From the NCBI GenBank assembly GCA_959020035.1, contig CAUEQX010000007.1, positions 1 to 28,517 of the forward strand: a DNA stretch of 28,517 nucleotides, in the 5' to 3' direction. Shown here one piece after another: positions 7,690 to 16,388 of this stretch. Made by a program: the position numbers and the translations under genes. A model generated the notes under the pieces. It was not told the origin of the DNA. It saw only the letters and a program-made list of their open reading frames with translations, and did not search any database. This DNA is from an uncultured Collinsella sp. GTDB lineage: Bacteria > Actinomycetota > Coriobacteriia > Coriobacteriales > Coriobacteriaceae. The first letter of the stretch is position 1, and each line of letters starts with the position of its first letter.

Positions 7690-8994
7690 ATGGATAACCT
7701 TGCCAAACCCACGAACCGAGCGCTGTTTTTGGTCAGCGTTGCCGTGACCGGTGCACTCGCGGGTGTTGCAGTCTGGCTATTCTTCTTTGCGATGGGGCAC
7801 GGCATTGATTATTTGTGGACCGAGGTCCCGCATATGCTGGGCGTCTCTTCGCCCGAACTCGCCAGCGGCCCGTTTGGCTTTCTGCCGTACCCGTTTTTCG
7901 TTTGCCTGCTGGGCGGCTTGGTGATTGGCCTGTACGAAAAGATGACGGGCATCAAGACCGACGACCTCAACCAGGTGATGGCAAAGGTTAAGCAAGACGG
8001 GCGCTACCCGTACGACAACCTGGGCAAGCTTTCGCTCGCGGCATTGCTGCCGCTGCTGTTTGGTGGAAGTATTGGACCGGAGGCCGGTCTGACCGGCGTT
8101 ATCGCCGGTCTGTGCAGCTGGGTCGGCGACCGCATGCGTCGCTTTGGCGCCGAGTTTAGGGAGCTCACGTTGCTGGGCACCCAGGCTGCCCTGACGGCGC
8201 TCTTTACCGCGCCCGTCTTTGGCTTTGTGGCGCCGCTTGCCGGTAGCGCCGACGGCCAGGGCGAAGACGCCGACGATGAGTCCGCGTCCGGCGAGATCGC
8301 CATCAAGCTGCCCAAGGTGCAAAAGACGGTGGTCTACGGCATTGCGATTGCCGGCGGTCTGGGTACCTACCTGCTGCTTGGCCAGCTTGTGGGCGGCGGC
8401 ATGGGCATGCCCAGGTTCGAGTCCGCCGAGGTGGGCAACCTGGAGCTTACCTGGCTCGTCCCTCTGTCGTTGATCGGCACCGTCTGCGGCTGGCTGTACT
8501 TTGTCTCTGAGCATGCAAGCGAGGCACTGTCCCATGCAATAGGGGAGCGTCCTGTCGTCAAGGCCATGCTGGCCGGTCTGGCACTCGCCATCTGTGGCAC
8601 GGTCCTGCCCTATACCATGTTTGCCGGCGAGACCCAGGCCGACGTGCTCATGGAAACCTATCTGACCATTCCCGCTGGCGTGCTTATCGCGACCGGTCTT
8701 GTTAAGGCCATGCTGACGCCCGCCCTCATCAACCTTGGTTGGCGCGGCGGTCACTTCTTCCCGGTTATCTTCTCGGGCGTAAGCCTGGGCTATGGCCTTG
8801 CCATCCTCACCGGCACAGATCCGGTCTTTTGCGTCGCCGTCTGCACGGCATCGACGATGGGTGCGGTCATGCGTCAGCCGGTCATGGTCGTGGGCCTGCT
8901 GCTCATGTGCTTCCCACTCAAGGGTATCGTCTGCATGATCATCGCGGCCGTCATCGCCGCCGGCATTCCACTGCCCAAGCCGCTGCGCAAGTAG
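7690..8994 (+). CDS. ClC-family chloride channel/ion transport protein
   Basis: 434 residues with about ten hydrophobic helices. ClC hallmarks are GGSIGPEAGLTG (GSIGP 126-130), aligning with the GxEGP filter region, and GHFFP at 354-358, aligning with GxFxP. In proton-coupled ClC exchangers the third residue of GxEGP is the gating glutamate; here it is Ile, with a Glu just after the Pro. I infer a channel-like or atypical transporter rather than a classic 2Cl-/H+ exchanger. A hydrophilic, acidic loop at about 193-207 (QGEDADDESASGE) separates the two halves. GGGAGGACC precedes the ATG. A TACAAT hexamer at 7646-7651 may be its -10, giving it a transcript separate from the LOG gene. Confidence 0.87.
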   Translation: MDNLAKPTNRALFLVSVAVTGALAGVAVWLFFFAMGHGIDYLWTEVPHMLGVSSPELASGPFGFLPYPFFVCLLGGLVIGLYEKMTGIKTDDLNQVMAKVKQDGRYPYDNLGKLSLAALLPLLFGGSIGPEAGLTGVIAGLCSWVGDRMRRFGAEFRELTLLGTQAALTALFTAPVFGFVAPLAGSADGQGEDADDESASGEIAIKLPKVQKTVVYGIAIAGGLGTYLLLGQLVGGGMGMPRFESAEVGNLELTWLVPLSLIGTVCGWLYFVSEHASEALSHAIGERPVVKAMLAGLALAICGTVLPYTMFAGETQADVLMETYLTIPAGVLIATGLVKAMLTPALINLGWRGGHFFPVIFSGVSLGYGLAILTGTDPVFCVAVCTASTMGAVMRQPVMVVGLLLMCFPLKGIVCMIIAAVIAAGIPLPKPLRK

Positions 8995-9084
8995 TACAGT
9001 GGCGCACGCCGGGGACATGCCCTTTGCCACGGATTTGCGGGGAGGGGCGGCGATCGCGTCCTTCGCGGATTGAGACTCGTGTGG

Positions 9085-9783
9085 CTACAGATCGCGTACT
9101 CGATAAACCTTGGTGCTGACGGTGCAGCTGATTGCGCATAGTGCGAGCGCCAGTACGGCAATTCCTGCACACAGACAGCCAAGGACGGCAGGATCGGGAT
9201 TCGCCCCGGCAATCGACATAAGCCAGTTGCTGATGGGGTTGGAGGAGCTCAGCGCTGCCATGGTAAGGCATCCGAGTAGGGCAAACAGGCCAACGGATAG
9301 GCGCAGTGCCTCCATGTGTCCAAATCGGAAGAACAGCGGCTGTGCCAAGAACACCATCATGAGGGAGATGAGCATCGATGCTGCCGAGGCAATTGCGATC
9401 TCAAAGATGGTTTGTCCTGTCGAGGCCACGCCCGCGCTGTTGAAGAACGGAAGGGCGATGATGTTCAAAAGCACGGCGGCGCAGGCCATGATGGCCGAGA
9501 AGACAACGATGCACAGGTAGCGTGCGCAAATAATGTCTTTGCGCGAGAACGGCAGCGTTGCCCGATAGCGCTCCCATCCGTTTTGATTGTCGAAGCCGGC
9601 CAGCGAGCTCATGACCATGATGGGCGACATGGCGCTGACCGCGCAGGCGCCGGCGCTCATGCCGGAATCGCCATCCGACGCGTTGGCAAGGGTTAGCACG
9701 ACGAAGATGAACAGGCCGACGCCCGCGATGCTCGGGGTGAGCGTGCGAACGATGGCGAGCTCGGACATAAAGGCGCGTTTCAT
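9085..9783 (-). CDS. ABC-2 type transporter permease subunit
   Basis: 232 residues with about six TM segments: a first near 15-33 (TPSIAGVGLFIFVVLTLAN), paired segments in the middle (YLCIVVFSAIMACAAVLLNIIAL; AASMLISLMMVFLAQPLFF) and a last near 200-220. The gene starts inside the end of the ATPase gene (4-bp overlap at 9780-9783) and has AAAGGGGC upstream of its start, so the two subunits are made together. The segment before the third TM (NQNGWERYRATLPFSRKDIICARY) is typical of ABC2_membrane_5-type permeases in YtrA-regulated operons, where a coupling segment precedes the third TM. The substrate is unknown; related systems act in cell-envelope stress or export. Confidence 0.85.
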   Translation of the reverse strand: MKRAFMSELAIVRTLTPSIAGVGLFIFVVLTLANASDGDSGMSAGACAVSAMSPIMVMSSLAGFDNQNGWERYRATLPFSRKDIICARYLCIVVFSAIMACAAVLLNIIALPFFNSAGVASTGQTIFEIAIASAASMLISLMMVFLAQPLFFRFGHMEALRLSVGLFALLGCLTMAALSSSNPISNWLMSIAGANPDPAVLGCLCAGIAVLALALCAISCTVSTKVYRVRDL

Positions 9784-10661
9784 TTCGAAGCCCCTTTCAG
9801 CATGAGGCGCAGATAGTCATCAATGGTTGCCCGATCGCAGGGAATCTCGGGAAAGGCTTCGAGCGTTTCGCGACGGTTGGGCACGAGCACGTCCACGCTA
9901 TAGGCGTGGTGGACGGCACGGGCGCCTTCGACGCAAGCCATAAGCTCGGCGGCCTGTGCTTGGGTACAGTGGGCGATGCCGGCGCGGTCAGTAATGTCCC
10001 CGCGCGGCAGGTCAAAAATAATCGAGCCGTTATCGATGCAGATGACGCGGTCGGCGGCGCGATCGAGGTCGGACGTAATATGGCTCGAGAGCAGCACGCT
10101 GTGCAGGCCGTCGGAAACAAAGGCGAGCAGCTCATCGAGCAGCTCCTCGCGTGCCATGGGATCGAGGCCCGCGGTGGCTTCGTCCAAAACGAGCAGCTTG
10201 GCCTGGTGGCTGAGCGCGCAGGCAAGCTGCAGCTTCATGCCCATGCCGCGGGAGAGGTCCTTGACCTTTGCCTTGGGATCCAAGCCAAATCGGTCGATGA
10301 GGCTGGCGAAGGTGTCGTGGCTCCAGGTGGGGTACGCCGGGCCTACGAGTGCCTCGATCTGGCCCGCCTTGAGCGTTGAAGGGAAGGGGCATGTGTCCAG
10401 GACGAGACCGACGCGGGAGCGCAGGCAGCGCTGTGTCTCATCGGGCGCGTCGGCGCCACAGCGCTGCCCAAACAGGTGCACCTCGCCGGCATCGAGCTTG
10501 ATAAGCCCGAGCGCGGCGCGAATCGTCGTTGTTTTGCCGGCACCATTGGCACCAACAAAGCCGACGATCTGGCCGGGCTCCACGGCAAGCGTGACGTCGC
10601 GCAGCGAAAAGCGGTCGCTTACAGTGCGTGAGATGCCTTTGAGTTCTAGCAAGTTTTGCAT
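9780..10661 (-). CDS. ABC transporter ATP-binding protein (BcrA/YtrB type)
   Basis: 293 residues. Walker A GANGAGKTT at 37-45; signature LSRGM at 136-140 (S-R-G where most have S-G-G, common in this subgroup); Walker B LLVLDE at 156-161, followed by the D-loop AGLD; H-loop His 194 in LLSSHITSDLD. The C-terminal 70 residues form the extra domain usual in drug/bacitracin-type exporters. AAGAAAGG precedes the ATG. It is the middle gene of a three-gene operon: the GntR regulator ends 23 bp upstream and the permease start overlaps its stop. It powers the permease on the cytosolic face of the membrane. Confidence 0.93.
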   Translation of the reverse strand: MQNLLELKGISRTVSDRFSLRDVTLAVEPGQIVGFVGANGAGKTTTIRAALGLIKLDAGEVHLFGQRCGADAPDETQRCLRSRVGLVLDTCPFPSTLKAGQIEALVGPAYPTWSHDTFASLIDRFGLDPKAKVKDLSRGMGMKLQLACALSHQAKLLVLDEATAGLDPMAREELLDELLAFVSDGLHSVLLSSHITSDLDRAADRVICIDNGSIIFDLPRGDITDRAGIAHCTQAQAAELMACVEGARAVHHAYSVDVLVPNRRETLEAFPEIPCDRATIDDYLRLMLKGASK

Positions 10662-10684
10662 GGTATAACCTTTCTTGCAGATGG

Positions 10685-11065
10685 CTACTGCATGGTTTCG
10701 GGGGCCACCAGGTCGAGCATCTCGTGCAGTTTGTCGCGCGTGACGCCCAGGGTTTCGGCTTGGCTCGCCGCTTTCGCAAGTAGCTCTTCGATATGGCAGA
10801 GCTGGTTTTCGCGCAAAAGCTCCTGGTTGCCCTCGGCGACAAAACAGCCCTTGCCCTGCACGGTGCAGATAAACCCGAGCTGCTCCAGGTCGGCGTAGGC
10901 GCGCTTGGTGGTGATGACGCTCACGCCAAGATCGCTCGCGAGTGCACGGATGCTGGGGAGTTTGGCGCCCGCAGCGAGCGTGCCCGATAAAATCTGAGCT
11001 TTGACCTGCGAGGTTATCTGCTCGTAGATGGGCTTATCGCTCGAATTGGATAGGATGATGTCCAC
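10685..11065 (-). CDS. GntR family transcriptional regulator, YtrA subfamily
   Basis: 126 residues, the short form typical of YtrA. A winged helix at about 11-76 contains PIYEQITSQVKAQILSG, LPSIRALASDLGVS and the recognition-helix segment TTKRAYADLEQLGF, followed by the wing TVQGKGCFV. The C-terminal tail (about 80-126) is a short helical dimerisation segment with no ligand-binding domain. CTAAGGAG precedes the ATG. It heads the operon with the two ABC genes. In known YtrA systems the regulator represses its own ABC operon, and the AT-rich inverted repeat at 11093-11126 is the obvious operator here. Confidence 0.92.
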   Translation of the reverse strand: MDIILSNSSDKPIYEQITSQVKAQILSGTLAAGAKLPSIRALASDLGVSVITTKRAYADLEQLGFICTVQGKGCFVAEGNQELLRENQLCHIEELLAKAASQAETLGVTRDKLHEMLDLVAPETMQ

Positions 11066-11092
11066 AGCGGCTCCTTAGCTGATGGGCTACAC

Positions 11093-11126
11093 GTGTATAT
11101 AACCGGTAAGCACAGTATATATACAC
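11093..11126 (-). promoter_or_regulatory. Inverted-repeat operator overlapping the promoter of the GntR-ABC operon
   Basis: Arms GTGTATATA (11093-11101) and TATATACAC (11118-11126) form a perfect 9-bp inverted repeat separated by 16 bp. It is AT-rich in an otherwise GC-rich sequence and overlaps the -10 of the minus-strand promoter. Autorepression is inferred from YtrA family behaviour. Confidence 0.7.
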
Positions 11127-11143
11127 TATGCACAGTTATGCAA
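11114..11143 (-). promoter_or_regulatory. Promoter of the GntR-ABC operon
   Basis: On the minus strand, -35 TTGCAT (11138-11143) and -10 TATACT (11114-11119) are separated by 18 bp, placing the transcription start near 11107, about 40 bases before the GntR ATG. The operator's right arm lies between the hexamers and its left arm covers the early transcribed region. Confidence 0.6.
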
Positions 11144-11227
11144 GAGGCAAATGCTGATTGGGCCGGCTACCCAGGCCCCAACTGATGAATTTGTCCTGAT
11201 AGGCGCTCTAGAGCGAGGTTTCGCGGC

Positions 11228-11233
11228 TACAAT
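11228..11233 (+). promoter_or_regulatory. Possible -10 hexamer (TACAAT) for prfC
   Basis: TACAAT lies 47 bp upstream of the prfC ATG. No good -35 is present at the right distance. It is listed because the same hexamer precedes several genes here. Confidence 0.4.
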
Positions 11234-11280
11234 AATGCGGTTACAACGACGTAATGCACTCAATGCAAGAAAGGATCCGC

Positions 11281-12894
<1,614 letters not shown>

Positions 12895-12899
12895 CGCAT

Positions 12900-12936
12900 C
12901 GGCGCGGTGGCCCTGCGGGGCTGCCGCGCCGTTTGC
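12900..12936 (+). terminator. Terminator hairpin after prfC
   Basis: A GC-rich hairpin (CGGCGCGGTGGCCC at 12900-12913 against the complementary arm ending at 12931, with a few mismatches) begins six bases after the prfC stop. The following GTTTGCTT is a weak U-tract. Confidence 0.6.
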
Positions 12937-12965
12937 TTGCCTTATGCCGTGTGAGCGGCTATTAT
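12937..12965 (+). promoter_or_regulatory. Promoter of the VUT transporter/SDR operon
   Basis: -35 TTGCCT (12937-12942), a 17-bp spacer, and -10 TATTAT (12960-12965). Transcription would start near 12972, leaving a leader of about 80 nt before the ATG, long enough for the structured element at 12995-13044. Confidence 0.6.
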
Positions 12966-12994
12966 ACCCACCGTCGTCTCAAGACCGGGGCGTC

Positions 12995-13044
12995 CGAGCA
13001 GTTCGGGTCCGATATCCTGCTCGTTAAACCTAAAACCAAAGGAG
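12995..13044 (+). promoter_or_regulatory. Structured leader, candidate preQ1-I-like riboswitch
   Basis: A 7-bp stem CGAGCAG/CTGCTCG (12995-13001 with 13017-13023) closes a 15-nt loop that begins UUCGGGU. The tail after the stem is A-rich and contains ACC twice (13028-13030 and 13035-13037), able to pair with GGU in the loop (13006-13008), which would make an H-type pseudoknot directly upstream of GGAG (13041-13044). The preQ1-I class has this arrangement: a short hairpin with GUUC at the 5' side of the loop and an A-rich tail folding back next to the ribosome site. The downstream gene belongs to the queuosine-precursor transporter family. The loop and stem are longer than the classic consensus, so this is a candidate only. 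Confidence 0.35.
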
Positions 13045-13050
13045 TACATA

Positions 13051-13773
13051 ATGATCAAGAAGGTCATGGAGGACTACAAGGTCCTGTTGCGGAGCATTCC
13101 CGCGGCAACGGTTTCGCTGTTTTTCGTGAGCGTCATCATGATGAACCTGCTGGCCAACAAAGAGCTCATCAGCCTGCCGTATCTGGCGCTCGACTGTGGC
13201 TTTGTGGTGAGCTGGGTTTCGTTTTTGTGCCAGGACATGATCTGCAAGCGCTTTGGCGCCAAGGCATCCATCAAAATCTCTATCCTCGCGCTGCTGGTCA
13301 ACCTGGCCGTGAGTCTGTGCTTTTGGGCATGCTCGCTCACGCCCGGCATGTGGGGTGCCTACTACGACACGGGCATGATCGAGGTCAACACTGCCCTTAA
13401 CGCCACCATCGGCGGCACCTGGTACGTGGTGCTGGGCTCTTCGCTGGCAATGCTCGTTTCTGCCGTGGCTAACTCCACGCTCAACCAGTCGCTCGGCCGC
13501 ATGCTCAAAAAGAATAATTTTGCGAGCTTTGCCTTTCGCTCCTATGTGTCCACGGGCATTGGCCAGTTTATCGACAACTTGGTCTTTGCCATTGTGGTGA
13601 GCCACACGTTCTTTGGTTGGACCTGGGTGCAGGTCCTTATGTGCTCGCTGACCGGTGCTGTTGCCGAGCTGCTGTGCGAGGTCTTCTTGAGCCCCGTGGG
13701 CTACAAGGTCGTGCGCGGCTGGGAGCGCGAGAATGTGGGCTCCGAGTACCTCGAGCGCCACGCAACCGCCTAA
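13051..13773 (+). CDS. VUT family (queuosine precursor transporter-like, YhhQ/DUF165) membrane protein
   Basis: 240 residues with about six TM helices. Family marks include SVIMMNLLANKELISLP in the first helix, the LDCGFVVSWVSFLCQDMICKRFG block near 47-70, and GQFIDNLVFAIVVSH near 170-185, the conserved IDN segment of the VUT (Vut_1) family. Members import queuosine precursors (preQ0, preQ1 or queuine) for tRNA modification; the exact substrate is not determinable here. CAAAGGAG precedes the ATG. It is followed after nine bases by a short-chain dehydrogenase gene, so the two form an operon behind a structured leader. Confidence 0.87.
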   Translation: MIKKVMEDYKVLLRSIPAATVSLFFVSVIMMNLLANKELISLPYLALDCGFVVSWVSFLCQDMICKRFGAKASIKISILALLVNLAVSLCFWACSLTPGMWGAYYDTGMIEVNTALNATIGGTWYVVLGSSLAMLVSAVANSTLNQSLGRMLKKNNFASFAFRSYVSTGIGQFIDNLVFAIVVSHTFFGWTWVQVLMCSLTGAVAELLCEVFLSPVGYKVVRGWERENVGSEYLERHATA

Positions 13774-13782
13774 GGAGCAAGT

Positions 13783-14463
13783 ATGCGGGTTTTGATCACG
13801 GGCGCTTCGGGCGGTATCGGAGCCGCGTGCGTGCAGCGCTTTTTGGATGAGGGCCACGAGGTCGTGGGCTTTGATCTGCTGTCGCCGGCGATCGAACACG
13901 AGCGCTACCGCCATCTGATCGTTGATGTCCGCGAGCCGGACTCGTTTCCAAGCGACCTTGAGCCCCAGGTGATCGTGAACGTTGCCGGTACGCAGGATTC
14001 GGCCGACGACATCGCCGCCAACCTGTATGGCACCATCAACGTGACCGAGCGCTACGCCTTTGCGGGGGAGGGGCTTGCTGCCAAGCCGGCATCGGCTATC
14101 AAATCCGTGGTCAATGTGGGGTCGGCGAGCGGGCATACGGGATCGGAGTTTCCCGACTATGCCGCCAGCAAGGGCGGCGTTATCGCCTACACCAAGAACC
14201 TTGCAAACCGTCTGGCGCCGCAGGCTATCGCCAACAGTGTGGACCCGGGTGGCGTTATCACGCCGCTCAACCGTTGCGTGATGGAAGACGAACACCTGTG
14301 GAACCAGATTATGGAGCTCACGCCGCTTAAGCGCTGGGCCACCGCCCAAGAGATCGCCGAGTGGATCTACTTTGTGGGCGTGACCAACCGGTTTATGACC
14401 GGGCAGAGTCTGTTGATCGATGGCGGCGAGGCTGGCCGCACGCAATTTATATGGCCCGAATAG
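13783..14463 (+). CDS. SDR family NAD(P)-dependent oxidoreductase
   Basis: 226 residues, slightly shorter than the usual 250. Dinucleotide-binding TGASGGIG at 6-13; VNVAG near 66-70 in place of the usual NNAG; catalytic YxxxK as Y126 and K130 (DYAASKGG) with Ser at 114/116; then NSVDPGGVITPL, matching the PG motif after the active site. It is a cytosolic oxidoreductase on an unknown alcohol or carbonyl substrate. AAGGAGC precedes the ATG, which lies nine bases after the VUT transporter stop, so both share a transcript. I see no evidence beyond linkage that it acts in queuosine metabolism. Confidence 0.92.
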   Translation: MRVLITGASGGIGAACVQRFLDEGHEVVGFDLLSPAIEHERYRHLIVDVREPDSFPSDLEPQVIVNVAGTQDSADDIAANLYGTINVTERYAFAGEGLAAKPASAIKSVVNVGSASGHTGSEFPDYAASKGGVIAYTKNLANRLAPQAIANSVDPGGVITPLNRCVMEDEHLWNQIMELTPLKRWATAQEIAEWIYFVGVTNRFMTGQSLLIDGGEAGRTQFIWPE

Positions 14464-14465
14464 GA

Positions 14466-14500
14466 AACGCGCCCGGCGGAATGCCGTCGGGCGCGTTTTT
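14466..14500. terminator. Rho-independent terminator between the SDR gene and ung
   Basis: The hairpin has arms AACGCGCCCG and CGGGCGCGTT with an imperfect upper stem, followed by TTTTT on the plus strand. It begins just after the SDR stop and also lies beyond the 3' end of the convergent ung gene. Confidence 0.88.
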
Positions 14501-14513
14501 GATGTATCGATTT

Positions 14514-15239
14514 TTAGCCGAGGCAAGTCCAGTTGACGGGGGTCGAGCCGTGCTGTTCGAGTAGCCGATTGGCTGCCGAGAAGGGACGCGACCCCATAAA
14601 GGCGGGGAGTTCTGCCGTGGCGCGGTTGGCCGAAAGCGGCGAGGGGTGCGTGGAGGCCAGGCAGGACTTGTCGGTTGCTTTGCCCGTGCCAGTTGCGACG
14701 AGCTTATCTTCGACCATCTGCTGGGCAAAGCGGCCCCATGCCAAAAAGACAACCGGTTGGGGCAGCTGACAGCAGCGCTCGATAACGTAGTCGGTGAGCG
14801 TGTTCCAGCCAAGCTTGGCGTGCGAGTTAGCGGCATGCTCGCGCACGGTGAGCGTAGTGTTGAGGAGCAGGACGCCCTGTTGTGCCCATGGTGTTAGATC
14901 TCCCGTGGCGGGAATGGGACAACCCAGATCGGCTTTGAGTTCCTTATAGATGTTGCGCAGGCTCGGCGGCAACTTGGTTTGCGTCGCGGGGACCGAGAAC
15001 GACAGTCCCATTGCCTGGTTGGGTCCGTGATAGGGGTCCTGACCCAAGATGACAACTTTGACCTGGTCGGCCGGCGTGTAGGCGAGGGCATTGAGGATGT
15101 CGTCTTGTGCCGGGTAGATGGTCTGCTCGGCACGCAAAAGGGCGATACGCTCGAGCAGCTGGCTCGTAGTGTCACGTACCGGCTGCGGCGCATCGCCCAA
15201 CCAAGTTGCTATGTTGCGGTCGCGGGTCGCGGCGTCCAT
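14514..15239 (-). CDS. ung: Uracil-DNA glycosylase, family 1
   Basis: 241 residues. The water-activating motif GQDPYHGPNQAMGLSFSVP starts at 66, with catalytic Asp 68; the DNA-intercalating HPSPLS loop is at 198-203; LLLNTTLTV at about 124-132 and VFLAWGRFAQ at about 164-173 complete the family 1 core. It removes uracil from DNA at the start of base-excision repair. A small insertion (about 181-193, VATGTGKATDKSC) precedes the HPSPLS loop. AAAGGAGC precedes the ATG. It lies downstream of the DMT exporter gene on the same strand but has its own TACAAT hexamer (complement of 15275-15280), so it is probably transcribed alone. Confidence 0.97.
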   Translation of the reverse strand: MDAATRDRNIATWLGDAPQPVRDTTSQLLERIALLRAEQTIYPAQDDILNALAYTPADQVKVVILGQDPYHGPNQAMGLSFSVPATQTKLPPSLRNIYKELKADLGCPIPATGDLTPWAQQGVLLLNTTLTVREHAANSHAKLGWNTLTDYVIERCCQLPQPVVFLAWGRFAQQMVEDKLVATGTGKATDKSCLASTHPSPLSANRATAELPAFMGSRPFSAANRLLEQHGSTPVNWTCLG

Positions 15240-15274
15240 GGGGCTCCTTTACGTCAGATGCTCTGCTGGCATCT

Positions 15275-15280
15275 ATTGTA
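15275..15280 (-). promoter_or_regulatory. Possible -10 hexamer (TACAAT) for ung
   Basis: On the minus strand TACAAT lies 35 bp upstream of the ung ATG. No strong -35 is seen. It matches the hexamer seen before other genes here. Confidence 0.4.
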
Positions 15281-15327
15281 AAGGCGCACCGGTTGCCTTT
15301 ATGCCGCGGCTGTATGAAGAGTGGGGT

Positions 15328-16230
15328 CTACGAGACGTGCTCGGGCGCTCCTGCCATGCGAGCCTGTCCATGTGCGCGGAGGCGCGGAAGCTCGACGGTT
15401 GCTACCATGACGCCGGTGAGGATGAGGGCGGCGCCAAAGAAGGCGATGGGGCTCAGGACCTCGCCGACCAGGAAGAACGAAAAGACGGCGGAGCAGACCG
15501 GCTCGAGCGAGAAGGCGAAGCCAGTGGTCTCGGCGGGCACGTGGGGCTGCACGAGCGTCTGGGTGATAAAGCCGTAGGCAGAGCAGATGAGCGCGAGGGC
15601 AACGACGACCACGATCTCGCTGGGCGTACTGGGAAGCGTGAAGCCGCCAAAGGTGAATGCGGCGATGCCCGAGAACAAGCCGCCAAAGCCCAGCTGCCAA
15701 ACGCCCAGAGCAAGCGGATCGACTTCTTCGACAAACCGCTTGGCGACAATGATGTGTCCAGCGTAGATAAAGGCGGAGAGCAGCATGATGAGCGCGCCGG
15801 GATTCAGACTGGTAAAGTCGGCGCCCGAGAGCAGCAGCATGCCGCAGGTGACGATGGCCGTGCCGATGAGCACCTTGCGCTCGGGGGCGCGACGCAGCAG
15901 GGCGGCGTTGGCAAACGGCACGATCACGACCGTCAGGCTCTGCAAAAAGCCGGCGGTGGAGGCGGAGGTGAGGCTGGAGCCCAGGCACATGCAGGTGAGC
16001 TCGGTTGCCATAATGGCGCCGATGATGGCGGCGCGGACCATAAGGTTACGGTTGATGCGCAACGCGTGCTTGTGGAAGAGCAGCAGGCAAGCCGCAAAGG
16101 CGATGATGCAGCGCAGCGCGACGATGCTCGTGGCGTTCATGCTGTCCATGCCGATCTTCATAAGGGGATACGAAAAGCCCCATGCGACGGGAACGGAAAA
16201 TGAGAGCGCGATTGCTTTTTTGCGATCCAT
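15328..16230 (-). CDS. DMT superfamily (EamA) transporter
   Basis: 300 residues with about ten TM helices in two EamA repeats. The first opens with VPVAWGFSYPLMKIG (about 13-27) and RCIIAFAACLLLF; the second begins near 150 and contains ETTGFAFSLEPVCSAVFSFFLVGEVLSP, the usual EP-containing helix. Such proteins export amino acids or other metabolites. AAAAGGAG precedes the ATG. It is divergently placed from a LysR regulator (158-bp intergenic region), so it is the likely target of that regulator. Substrate unknown. Confidence 0.9.
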   Translation of the reverse strand: MDRKKAIALSFSVPVAWGFSYPLMKIGMDSMNATSIVALRCIIAFAACLLLFHKHALRINRNLMVRAAIIGAIMATELTCMCLGSSLTSASTAGFLQSLTVVIVPFANAALLRRAPERKVLIGTAIVTCGMLLLSGADFTSLNPGALIMLLSAFIYAGHIIVAKRFVEEVDPLALGVWQLGFGGLFSGIAAFTFGGFTLPSTPSEIVVVVALALICSAYGFITQTLVQPHVPAETTGFAFSLEPVCSAVFSFFLVGEVLSPIAFFGAALILTGVMVATVELPRLRAHGQARMAGAPEHVS

Positions 16231-16305
16231 GGGACTCCTTTTGTTACAGAACGGTTTCGCAAAAAGGATTCTGCTCCCAGATGTGGATGTAGTAAAGCGA
16301 ATGTA

Positions 16306-16323
16306 TCTTCAGTATGATTAAGA
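16306..16323. promoter_or_regulatory. Possible LysR-type binding site in the divergent intergenic region
   Basis: TCTT-N10-AAGA is a small dyad in the AT-richer middle of the DMT/LysR intergenic region. LysR sites are typically T-N11-A within a short dyad, so this is a fair but weak match. Confidence 0.3.
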
Positions 16324-16388
16324 AATGCTAATGTTGACAGAAAAAGCCCTGGCAAAACGTTTTACGGCAACATCGATGGGGAGGCACG

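Noticed and set aside
7777..9030. Minus-strand open frame of 417 codons opposite the ClC gene
   Set aside because: Shadow frame with biased composition and no motif.
8995..9084. Terminator or repeat between the ClC and ABC permease genes
   Set aside because: Contains GGGGACATGCCC-like sequence but no stable stem or second copy of the repeat unit.
13030..14526. Minus-strand open frame of 498 codons opposite the VUT and SDR genes
   Set aside because: Composition is His/Gln/Arg-rich, typical of an antisense shadow frame, with no family motif; the plus-strand genes are clear.
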